A stretch of 8,974 bases of DNA from an uncultured Bacteroidota bacterium (GTDB lineage Bacteria > Bacteroidota > Bacteroidia > Chitinophagales > Saprospiraceae), in contig CALEYM010000881.1 of the NCBI GenBank assembly GCA_937926185.1, positions 1-8,974 on the forward strand, read 5' to 3'. Each line of letters starts with the position of its first letter. Position 1 is the first letter of the stretch. A model generated the notes under the pieces. That model saw only the letters and a list, made by a program, of their open reading frames with translations, did no database searches and was not told the origin of the DNA. The position numbers and the translations under genes are program-made. Shown one piece after another: positions 1 through 6,417 of this stretch.

Positions 1-21
1 TCAAACTTCGAACTTAATACC

Positions 22-1227
22 ATGACGTTTCTCTGTGTTTCCAGCTATTTTAAAGGCAATGACTTCCTCCGGGGCATGAAATCCGCGGGGGCCACCGTCT
101 ATTTGGTCACTTCCAAAAAACTGGAAGACAAACCCTGGGCCCGCGAAGCCCTCGACGATATTTTTTACATCCAGCAAGGCCCTGAAAACCACTGGAATAT
201 GGACGAGGTGATCGCCGGGCTGGCCTGGCTGATGCGCGGCAAAAAAATAGACCGGATCGTGGCGCTCGACGACTTCGACGTGGAGAAAGCCGCCCACCTG
301 CGCGAGCATTTTCGTATTCCCGGCATGGGGCAAACCACCTGCCGCCATTTCCGCGACAAACTGGCCATGCGTATCGAAGCCCGCGACGCCGGCATCGCCG
401 TTCCCGCCTTTTCGCCCTTGTTCAACGACGACGAAATCCGCCATTTTAGCGAAACCGTGCCGGCGCCCTGGATCGTAAAACCCCGCGGACAAGCCTCCGC
501 CACGGGCATGAAAAAAGTGCATCACGCCGACGAACTGTGGGCTCATCTCGATACCCTTGGCGGCGAGCGCCACCAATTTCTTGTGGAACAATTCAAGCCC
601 GGCGACGTGTACCACGTGGATGCCCTCACGGAAAATGGGAAAGTGGTGTTCGTACGCGCATCGCAATACCTCGCCCCGCCGTTCGACGTGGCGCACGGGG
701 GCGGTATTTTCCGCAGCGCCATTATGGAGCATGGCTCACCCGATGAAAAAGCGCTGGTACAACTGAACGCCGACGTGATGAAGGCCTTCGGCATGATGGC
801 CAGCGCCAGCCATACGGAATTCATCAAATGTCACGAGGACGGCAAGTTTTATTTCCTGGAAACCTCATCGCGCGTGGGCGGTGCCCATATCGCCGAAATG
901 GTGGAATATGCCACCGGCATCAACCTGTGGTCCGAATGGGCCAGGCTGGAATACGCCGTTGCGAAAGGCCAACCATATAAACTGCCAAAAGTGCAAAAAG
1001 ACTACACCGGCATCATCGTCTCGCTTACCCGCCAGGAATGGCCCGACACCACACAGTTCAACGACCCGGAAATCGTTTGGCGCATGAATGACATGAGCTA
1101 CCACATCGGCCTGATCGTACGATCGCCCAAACGCGCCCGCGTTCTGGAACTGCTCGACGATTACGCCCTCCGCGTGCAGCGCGATTACCATGCCAGCGCC
1201 CCGGCGCCGAACAAACCGCTCGTCTGA
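22..1227 (+). CDS. ATP-grasp domain carboxylate ligase, substrate unknown
   Basis: This 401-residue soluble protein has the layout of an ATP-grasp ligase, a family that activates a carboxylate as an acyl-phosphate with ATP and joins it to an amine or thiol. Residues 1-100 form a Rossmann-like pre-ATP domain (a beta strand at the start, then a strand ending ALDDFD at 81-86). The ATP-grasp fold follows. Lys153 in the strand PWIVKPRG and the small-residue loop GQASATG (156-162) should hold the phosphates. The hinge strand FLVEQ has Glu189. The Mg ligands should be Glu266 (HTEFI) and Glu280 in ETSSRVGGAH. The usual Asn two residues after that last Glu is a Ser (282), a variant I believe occurs in other ATP-grasp proteins. 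There is no signal peptide or membrane segment. The ATG at 22 leaves only 21 bases of leader, so the promoter or an upstream operon partner is outside the window. The OsmC gene begins 3 bases after the stop. The family call is secure; the substrate is not visible. Confidence 0.9.
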   Translation: MTFLCVSSYFKGNDFLRGMKSAGATVYLVTSKKLEDKPWAREALDDIFYIQQGPENHWNMDEVIAGLAWLMRGKKIDRIVALDDFDVEKAAHLREHFRIPGMGQTTCRHFRDKLAMRIEARDAGIAVPAFSPLFNDDEIRHFSETVPAPWIVKPRGQASATGMKKVHHADELWAHLDTLGGERHQFLVEQFKPGDVYHVDALTENGKVVFVRASQYLAPPFDVAHGGGIFRSAIMEHGSPDEKALVQLNADVMKAFGMMASASHTEFIKCHEDGKFYFLETSSRVGGAHIAEMVEYATGINLWSEWARLEYAVAKGQPYKLPKVQKDYTGIIVSLTRQEWPDTTQFNDPEIVWRMNDMSYHIGLIVRSPKRARVLELLDDYALRVQRDYHASAPAPNKPLV

Positions 1228-1230
1228 ACT

Positions 1231-1635
1231 ATGGCCTACACCATTACCGGCACTATTGGCCGCGACCACTACCGGGCCACCATACAAACCGCCCGGCATA
1301 CCCTGTATGCCGACGAACCCGAACGCAACGGCGGCGCCGATACGGCCCCGTCGCCATCCGAGATACTGCTGAGCGCGCTGGCGGCGTGCAAACTCATCAC
1401 CGTGCGCATGTACGCCGACCGCAAGGAATGGCCACTGGAATCGGTCAGCGCCGAACTTGATATGGAAGTAGACCGCGCCGCCCGGCCGGTGCAAACAAAA
1501 ATCCGCTGCCGCCTGCGCTTCTCAGGTATGCTGGACGAAGAACAGCGGCAGCGGATGTTGGAGGTGGCCGATAAATGCCCGACGCAGCGGGTGCTGACGG
1601 GAGAAGTAGAGATCAGTTCGACGTTGGCAACGTAG
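1231..1635 (+). CDS. OsmC/Ohr-family thiol peroxidase-like protein (YhfA type)
   Basis: This 134-residue protein is a complete small OsmC-family member. Family proteins reduce organic hydroperoxides or reactive sulfur species using two cysteines. Both are present: Cys53 in SPSEILLSALAACK, the diagnostic central helix, and Cys116 in DKCPTQRVL. The Pro-Ser-Glu before the helix and the RMYA after Cys53 resemble the YhfA/OsmC branch more than the Ohr branch. The N-terminal region (residues 1-30) is the beta sheet that completes the dimer. There is no signal peptide, so it should be cytoplasmic. The ATG lies 3 bases after the stop of the ATP-grasp gene, with no room for a promoter, so co-transcription and probably translational coupling are expected. 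The stop lies 12 bases short of the end of the opposing SnoaL-like gene. The family is clear; whether it acts on peroxides, persulfides or something made by the ligase is unknown. Confidence 0.92.
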   Translation: MAYTITGTIGRDHYRATIQTARHTLYADEPERNGGADTAPSPSEILLSALAACKLITVRMYADRKEWPLESVSAELDMEVDRAARPVQTKIRCRLRFSGMLDEEQRQRMLEVADKCPTQRVLTGEVEISSTLAT

Positions 1636-1637
1636 AA
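1617..1637. other. Inverted repeat over the OsmC stop codon, possible bidirectional transcript-end hairpin
   Basis: ACGTT at 1621-1625 and AACGT at 1629-1633 pair around a GGC loop. TTC (1617-1619) and GAA (1635-1637) extend the stem past one mismatch. The hairpin covers the TAG of the OsmC gene and sits just outside the end of the convergent SnoaL-like gene. It has no T-tract on either side, so it is a weak candidate for ending or protecting the two converging transcripts. No better terminator is visible in this junction. Confidence 0.25.
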
Positions 1638-1647
1638 CCACTTCCCC

Positions 1648-2118
1648 TTACTTCGCAATCTGACTCATCATCACCATCGGATCCTGTACAGCCCAATGCG
1701 CAGTGGCTTTACCCTTGGCGTCAAATTCAATAATATCCACATCGGTCACCCGGAAAGATTTGCCGGTTGGCTCCATCCCCATAAAACTATTGGTAAAGGT
1801 TCCGGTAGCGGTGCAGTAAATCATCACCGTATTGCCTTCGGCCACCACCTTATCGGCAGTCACCCGGAAATCTGGAAAGGCGTTGATAAATGCTTTCAAA
1901 TTGTCTACCGCTGGTGTTTTACCGGCTACCGGCTCCGGCGCGGCGTACTCGGTAAAATTGTCGGACAAAAGCGAGGCAAAGCCGTCGAAATTTTTCGCGT
2001 TCAGGTATTCGTAAGCTTTTAGCGCATTGGCTTTGTTTTGGGCGGCAGTTTGTGCGGTGAGGGCAGTGGCGCAGGCGCCAAACAGTAAGCAGAGGGCGAG
2101 CACTTTAAATGTCTTCAT
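1648..2118 (-). CDS. Secreted SnoaL-like (NTF2-fold) protein
   Basis: This 156-residue protein has an N-terminal signal peptide (MKTFKVLALCLLFGACATALTAQ; Lys near the start, then a hydrophobic core) with likely cleavage near residue 23, giving a periplasmic or secreted protein of about 130 residues. The rest matches the SnoaL/ester-cyclase branch of the NTF2-like fold: an N-terminal helix pair (residues 30-55), AFPDFRVTADKVVAEG (80-95), the strand TATGTFTNSFMG, PTGKSFRVTDVDIIEFD and the closing HWAVQDPMVMM. Known relatives are polyketide cyclases, small hydrolases and many proteins of unknown role, so no reaction can be assigned. I chose the ATG at 2118 over an upstream GTG at 2154 because the signal peptide starts there and the GTG falls within a probable promoter -7 element. 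FGAC at 13-16 resembles a lipobox, but Phe at -3 makes a lipoprotein less likely. The gene stands downstream of the isomerase terminator and seems to be its own unit. Confidence 0.85.
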   Translation of the reverse strand: MKTFKVLALCLLFGACATALTAQTAAQNKANALKAYEYLNAKNFDGFASLLSDNFTEYAAPEPVAGKTPAVDNLKAFINAFPDFRVTADKVVAEGNTVMIYCTATGTFTNSFMGMEPTGKSFRVTDVDIIEFDAKGKATAHWAVQDPMVMMSQIAK

Positions 2119-2153
2119 GTTGGAAAAAATTTTGTGAATGAAAAAATACAACA

Positions 2154-2161
2154 CAAAGGTG
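2154..2161 (-). promoter_or_regulatory. Probable -7 promoter element of the SnoaL-like gene
   Basis: The minus strand reads CACCTTTG here, five of the six fixed bases of the Bacteroidota -7 consensus TAnnTTTG. Transcription would start near 2147, giving a leader of about 29 bases before the ATG at 2118. About 18 bases upstream there is only a TTTC in place of the -33 TTTG, so this is a plausible but imperfect promoter. The terminator at 2211-2248 immediately upstream makes an independent promoter necessary for this gene. Confidence 0.4.
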
Positions 2162-2210
2162 GGGTGGCGGATTATCCGGAAACCCGTTCAGGGTTTGGTC
2201 AAAACCTGTT

Positions 2211-2248
2211 CAAAAATCAAAAGCCGCCCCGGCTTGAGGACGGCTTTT
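2211..2248 (-). terminator. Intrinsic terminator of the isomerase pair
   Basis: AAAAGCCG (2219-2226) and CGGCTTTT (2241-2248) form a perfect 8-bp stem, with two further C-G pairs inside it after one mismatch. On the minus strand the stem is followed by GATTTTTG, a T-rich tract. It lies about 46 bases beyond the stop of the downstream isomerase gene and before the SnoaL-like gene, as expected for the end of that transcript. The other strand also has a short TTTTATTT after the stem, but no + strand gene points at it. Confidence 0.85.
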
Positions 2249-2294
2249 ATTTCCATTGCCAAAATTCGCATTTATCCGCGAAAGCGGCTAATTT

Positions 2295-4277
2295 TTACGG
2301 GCTTTTTATGAGGCTTTTGAAAACAACTTCATCGATCTTCACGGGGTATTCGGTCTTTAATTTTTCCAACCACTGTTTTTCCAGGTAATCCTGGTAGTCC
2401 GCCAAAGCGTAACCGCGCGATTCATCAAGCGTTTTTGGCGCCGCGGGAATGATCTCTTCCACTTTTGTGAACATGACCGTTTTCGTGACATTGTCGGTTT
2501 TGGCCTTGGTCATGCCGCCGGGTTTCCAGACAAAGTTCAGGTCTTTATTTTTGCCTTTTTCAAAGGTTTTTTCCGCCACGGTGAGCACCGTTTCCTTTTC
2601 GTTGAATTTTTTCAATACCTCCGCGGAGGGATTTTGCGCCGCGTAGTCCCGAACCTTCAGCAGCAACTCCGGGTCGTCCGATTGGAGCGTGTAGACGCTG
2701 ACGCGGGCGCGTTCGCCCCATTTGTATTTGTCGGTCAGGTTTTGCAGGAAGAATTGTTCAAGCCCTGCGGAGTCGGCGCTGGCGCGCTCCCGTACTTCCA
2801 GGTTGGCGGCATCGAACATCAGCATGCCCTCGCGGTATTCGCGCACCAATGAGCGGTATTCGGGATGTTTTTTCTCCAGCTGGCTCTCTTCAAAATGCAG
2901 GGCCGCTTCTTCCGACCAGATTTTGTACATCCTGTCTATGGTTTCCTGGAGCGGCTGGCCGAAGCCGCGCATGCGGTCGCGGCTGGCGCGGAAACAGAAC
3001 GTTTCGAAGTCGGCCAGGGTGTACGTTTGGGCGTCGCCGTAGCGCTGGAGCGGCGTTTGGGGTTTGGCCGGGTCGGGGCTCCAGCGGTAGGTCAGGAAAA
3101 TGGAATCGACCTGGCTGGCGGCCCACTTTGCCAGTGTTTCCGGGTATTCCTGAAAATTTCCCTCGGCGCGGATACGGGCGATCATACTTTGTTTGGCGAC
3201 TTCGATGCGGCTGTCGCGTTTGATTTTTTCTTCCAGCGCGCGCTGTATTTTTTCAAAGTTATCGAAGCCCCGTCTGCCGATCCGTTTCAGGATGTGCCAA
3301 CCGAGCGACGTTTCCACGGGCGTCGAAATATCGCCGTCGTTTTGCAGGGCGAAGGCGGCTTCCTCAAAGGCGAACTGGTAGCGGTTGATGCCGAAAAAGC
3401 CAATATTGCCCCCTTTGGCAGCGCTCATTTTGTCTTCCGAAACCCCGCTGCATAGCAGTTCCCAGTCGGAGCCGTTTTTCAGGGCGGTGTAAACGCTGTC
3501 GGCGCGCAGGCGTTTTTGGGTGTTTTCTTCTTCGGTTTTGCCTTTTCTCAACAAAATATGGGCGATTTCCACTTCCCCGCGAGCCGGACGCAGCCGATGC
3601 GCCTGCAGTATATGGTAGCCCGAATTGGAGCGCACGGGCGGTAAGGTTTCACCGGGTTTTGCCGTGTAAATGGCCGTTTCCATGTGGTAATAGCCGTCGG
3701 GCAACATGGCGGTCACGAAGCCAAGCCTGCCGCCGTTTTCTTTGGCCGATTTGTCGTCGGAACTGTCGCGGGCGAGCTGTTCGAAGGTCGCGCCACTTTG
3801 TAGCATTTTGTACAGGTTCACGGCCCGGTTCCAGGCTCTCAGCGTATCAGCGGGTTTGGCATTTTTGTCGCAGGCAATGAATATATGGCTGATGTCCACG
3901 TCCTGTTGCATGCGTTCGAAAGCCTCGCGGACGAGTTTGCCGCTCACCTCCTTATCCACTAAGTAGGACGCTGCCAATTGCCGCCGGTAGCCTTCAAATT
4001 CGGTTTTAAAAGCCTGCGTGGTATCCAGCTGCAACTCGCGGCCCCGTTGCACCCTCAGTTTGAATTTAATGTACAAATCGAGGTATTCGCGCAGCGAGGC
4101 TTCCGAAAAATCGGCTTTCTCCTGGTTTGTTTTGGCGTATATCTGCCGGAATTCGGACAGGTAAACCGGGTTGTTTTTGATGGTGAACAACACCGGATCC
4201 GGCTGTGCCCAAAGGGAAACGGAGCCAATCAGAAACAGGACTAACCGACCGGTCGATTTTAATAGTTCTTTAACCAT
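2295..4277 (-). CDS. Secreted PpiC/SurA-like peptidyl-prolyl isomerase, downstream copy, both parvulin domains with active-site His
   Basis: This 660-residue envelope chaperone has a signal peptide (residues 1-24, ending LWAQ), so it acts in the periplasm, where such proteins assist folding of outer-membrane and secreted proteins. A SurA-type N-terminal helical region (about 28-120) is followed by two parvulin domains. Domain 1 (about 127-230) has His131 in DISHIFIA, Asp175 at the Pin1 Cys113 position, and His222 in SGYHIL. Domain 2 (about 235-336) has His240 in EIAHILL, Asp282, and His328 in LGWHIL. Both therefore look catalytically complete. Residues 337-500 are mostly helical and charged. 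Residues 503-650 form a C-terminal module ending in a conserved DYQDYLEKQW helix. The start is supported by the paralogue upstream, which has the same GCCGTT-ATG-GT context. The gene lies 24 bases after the paralogue's stop, so the two form an operon ending at the terminator at 2211-2248. Protein substrates are unknown. Confidence 0.93.
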   Translation of the reverse strand: MVKELLKSTGRLVLFLIGSVSLWAQPDPVLFTIKNNPVYLSEFRQIYAKTNQEKADFSEASLREYLDLYIKFKLRVQRGRELQLDTTQAFKTEFEGYRRQLAASYLVDKEVSGKLVREAFERMQQDVDISHIFIACDKNAKPADTLRAWNRAVNLYKMLQSGATFEQLARDSSDDKSAKENGGRLGFVTAMLPDGYYHMETAIYTAKPGETLPPVRSNSGYHILQAHRLRPARGEVEIAHILLRKGKTEEENTQKRLRADSVYTALKNGSDWELLCSGVSEDKMSAAKGGNIGFFGINRYQFAFEEAAFALQNDGDISTPVETSLGWHILKRIGRRGFDNFEKIQRALEEKIKRDSRIEVAKQSMIARIRAEGNFQEYPETLAKWAASQVDSIFLTYRWSPDPAKPQTPLQRYGDAQTYTLADFETFCFRASRDRMRGFGQPLQETIDRMYKIWSEEAALHFEESQLEKKHPEYRSLVREYREGMLMFDAANLEVRERASADSAGLEQFFLQNLTDKYKWGERARVSVYTLQSDDPELLLKVRDYAAQNPSAEVLKKFNEKETVLTVAEKTFEKGKNKDLNFVWKPGGMTKAKTDNVTKTVMFTKVEEIIPAAPKTLDESRGYALADYQDYLEKQWLEKLKTEYPVKIDEVVFKSLIKSP

Positions 4278-4287
4278 AACGGCGGCG

Positions 4288-4309
4288 AACAGTATTGTCT
4301 GTTACTGTT
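4288..4309 (-). other. Hairpin in the intergenic junction of the isomerase pair
   Basis: AACAGTA (4288-4294) and TACTGTT (4303-4309) form a perfect 7-bp stem with an 8-base loop. In the mRNA the first arm covers the last codons and stop of the upstream isomerase, and the second lies just before the leader of the downstream one. It has no T-tract, so it is not a terminator. It could tune coupling or relative yield of the two proteins, or be incidental. Confidence 0.35.
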
Positions 4310-6293
4310 TTTTGATCAGGGTTTTGAACACGGTTTCATCGATTTTCACCGGATATTCCGTTTTCAGTTTTTCCACCCATTGTTTTTCCAGATGATCCTG
4401 GTAATCGGCCACGGCATAACCGCGGGCTTCGCCGAGGGCTTTGGGGCTGGGCGCCATGATCTCTTCCACCTTCATAAAGTTGGCCGTTTTGGTGCCGGCG
4501 TCGGTTTTGGCCGCGGTGAGGCTGCCGGCTTTCCAGACGTCGTTCAGGTCTTTGTTTTTGCCTTTTTCGTAGGTTTTTTCCAGCACGGTCAGCACGTCGC
4601 CTTTTTTGTTGAATTTCTTCAGCACGTCTGCGGCAGGTTTTTTGGCCGCGTATTCCCGCACTTTGAGCAGCAGGTTGGGGTCGTCCGACTTGAGGGTGTA
4701 GATGCTAATGCGGGCGCGTTCGTCCCACTTGTATTTACCTGCAAGGTTTTGGTTGAAGTATTTTTCCAGGCCCGCGGAGTCTACATTGGCGCGGTCCCAC
4801 ACTTCCTGTTTGGCGGCGTCGAACAGCAGCATGCCTTCCTCGTATTCGCGCATCAGGGCGCGGAACTCAGGGTATTTTTTGTCCAGTTGGCTTTCCTCAA
4901 ATTGCAAGGCCACTTCGTCCGACCAGTTTTTATACAACTTGTCCACGGTTTCTATTACCGGGTTGCCCATGCCGCGCATGCGGTCGCGGCTGGCGCGGGC
5001 GCAGAACTCTTCAAAATCGGCAACGGTGTAAGTTTTGGCATTGCCATAGCGTTGGAGCGGGATTTGGGGTTTGGCCGGATCGGGTTTCCATTTAAAGGTC
5101 AGGAAAATGGAATCGACTTGTCCGGCGGCCCATTGTGCCAGGGCGTCGGGATATTCCGCAAAGGCGCCCTCTTTTTTGATCCGGGCGATCATGCTTTGTT
5201 TGGCGGTTTCGCTGCGGCTGTCGCGTTTGATGCGTTCGCTGAGCGGGCGCCGGGCTTCTTCAAAGCTGCCCGTGCCGCGGTGGCTGATGCGTTTGATGAT
5301 GTGCCAGCCGATGGAGGTTTCCGCGGGCGCCGAAATATCGCCGTCCGCTTTCAGGGCAAAGGCGGCGTCTTCGAAGGCGCGCTGATAGCGGTTAATGCCA
5401 AAAAAACCGATATATCCGCCTTTGGCGGCGCTCATCTTGTCGTCCGAAACCTGGGCGCAAAGCGCATCCCAATCGGCCCCGGCTTTCAGGGCAGTATAGA
5501 TACTGTCGACGCGCAGGCGTTTGCGGACGTTTTCTTCTTCAGAATTACCCTTGCGCAACAGTATCTGGGCCACCTCCATTTCGCCGCGGGCCGGGCGGAA
5601 ATGGTGTACCCGCAGGATATGATAACCCGAGTTGGAACGCACGGGCGGGAGAATTTCGCCGGGCCGGGCCTTGTAAGCGGCTTTTTCCAGGTTGTAATAC
5701 CCATCGGGCAGCATGGCGGTCACGTAACCGAGGTTGCCGCTGTTTTCTTTGGCCGATTTGTCGTCGGAGCTGTCGCGGGCCACCTGCTCGAAGGCCGCGC
5801 CGCCCTGGATCATTTTGTACAGGTTCATGGCCCGGTTCCAGGCCCGGAGCGTGTCGGCCGCTTTGGCGTTTTTGTCGCAGGCGATAAAGATGTGGCTAAT
5901 GTCCACATCCTGTTTCATGTTTTCATAAGCCTCATGGATGAGTTTGTCGGTCACTTCCTTGTCCACCAGGTAAGAGGCCGCCAGTTGGCGGCGATAGCCG
6001 TCCAGTTCGGTTTTAAAAGCCTGTACCGTATCGAGGCGCATGTCGCGGGCTTTTTGCACTTTCAGTTTGAATTTGACGTACAGGTCAAGGTATTCGCGTA
6101 GCGAAGCTTCCGAAAAGTCGGCTTTTTGCTGGTTGGTTTTGGCGTATATCTGCCGGAATTCGGACAGATAAACCGGCGTGTTTTTTACGGTGAACAATAC
6201 CGGCTCGGTCGTTTGTTGGGCCCGGAGCGTAGCGGTACCGGGAGCGGCGAGCAGGAAAAGCAGGCAGGTAGAGGTGAGGAACTGTTTGACCAT
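4302..6293 (-). CDS. Secreted PpiC/SurA-like peptidyl-prolyl isomerase, upstream copy, second parvulin domain altered
   Basis: This 663-residue paralogue of the next gene has the same order: signal peptide (1-26, ending LRAQ), SurA-like N-terminal helices, two parvulin domains, a long helical linker and a C-terminal module. Domain 1 (about 130-233) keeps His134 in DISHIFIA and His225 in SGYHIL. In domain 2 (about 238-340) the first histidine is replaced: the strand reads EVAQILL with Gln243 (codon CAG on the minus strand), although His331 in IGWHII remains. In SurA itself one of the two parvulin domains is inactive, so loss of catalysis in one domain fits a binding role. I use the ATG at 6293, not the TTG at 6335: the signal peptide begins there, the upstream context matches the paralogue's start, and the TTG lies only a few bases after the predicted transcription start. 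It is first in a two-gene operon driven by the promoter at 6346-6353. Likely periplasmic chaperone; clients unknown. Confidence 0.93.
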   Translation of the reverse strand: MVKQFLTSTCLLFLLAAPGTATLRAQQTTEPVLFTVKNTPVYLSEFRQIYAKTNQQKADFSEASLREYLDLYVKFKLKVQKARDMRLDTVQAFKTELDGYRRQLAASYLVDKEVTDKLIHEAYENMKQDVDISHIFIACDKNAKAADTLRAWNRAMNLYKMIQGGAAFEQVARDSSDDKSAKENSGNLGYVTAMLPDGYYNLEKAAYKARPGEILPPVRSNSGYHILRVHHFRPARGEMEVAQILLRKGNSEEENVRKRLRVDSIYTALKAGADWDALCAQVSDDKMSAAKGGYIGFFGINRYQRAFEDAAFALKADGDISAPAETSIGWHIIKRISHRGTGSFEEARRPLSERIKRDSRSETAKQSMIARIKKEGAFAEYPDALAQWAAGQVDSIFLTFKWKPDPAKPQIPLQRYGNAKTYTVADFEEFCARASRDRMRGMGNPVIETVDKLYKNWSDEVALQFEESQLDKKYPEFRALMREYEEGMLLFDAAKQEVWDRANVDSAGLEKYFNQNLAGKYKWDERARISIYTLKSDDPNLLLKVREYAAKKPAADVLKKFNKKGDVLTVLEKTYEKGKNKDLNDVWKAGSLTAAKTDAGTKTANFMKVEEIMAPSPKALGEARGYAVADYQDHLEKQWVEKLKTEYPVKIDETVFKTLIKKQ

Positions 6294-6345
6294 AACGGCA
6301 AGGGACAGTTTTAAATTTTTGGATAAAATTTGCAAAAAAGGCGGG

Positions 6346-6353
6346 CAAAGTTA
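6346..6353 (-). promoter_or_regulatory. -7 promoter element of the isomerase operon
   Basis: The minus strand reads TAACTTTG, a full match to the Bacteroidota -7 consensus. Transcription would begin near 6340, giving a leader of about 46 bases before the ATG at 6293. No -33 TTG is visible at the expected distance, where the strand is instead a C-rich tract (6375-6386). The leader contains an AT-rich hairpin (AAATTTT at 6313-6319 with AAAATTT at 6325-6331). Confidence 0.6.
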
Positions 6354-6417
6354 GGAAAGGAGGCGGAAATGCGAGGGGGGGCGGGGAAGTTTTCAAAATG
6401 TTAACAGGGAAATGCTA

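Larger units (their letters stand above)
2295..6293 (-). repeat. Tandem gene duplication (two ~2-kb direct repeats)
   Basis: The two isomerase genes align end to end, with roughly 70-75% identical residues by eye in the N-terminal half and less in the C-terminal half. Some DNA blocks are still identical, the longest I found being 32 bases at 4129-4160 and 6136-6167, near the beginning of each mature protein. The direct orientation and a 24-base spacer indicate an old tandem duplication. The identical block could allow unequal crossover that deletes one copy. Confidence 0.85.

Noticed and set aside
1..732. Minus-strand open frame opposite the ATP-grasp gene
   Set aside because: Its translation is low in recognisable structure and lies entirely against a well-supported gene.
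2119..2154. Longer start (GTG at 2154) for the SnoaL-like gene
   Set aside because: The GTG falls within the probable -7 element, and the ATG at 2118 starts a proper signal peptide.
2181..2195. Small hairpin AACCC-GTTCA-GGGTT as a second terminator
   Set aside because: The stem is only 5 bp and is not followed by a T-tract on either strand; the hairpin at 2219-2248 explains termination better.
4380..6101. Long open frame on the + strand opposite the upstream isomerase (573 residues)
   Set aside because: It is antisense to a gene with clear domains, and its translation is rich in Phe, Gly, His and Val with no recognisable domain, as expected from the complement of a GC-biased gene.
6294..6335. 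Longer start (TTG at 6335) for the upstream isomerase
   Set aside because: It would add 14 residues before a normal signal peptide, lies almost on the predicted transcription start, and the paralogue starts at the equivalent ATG.
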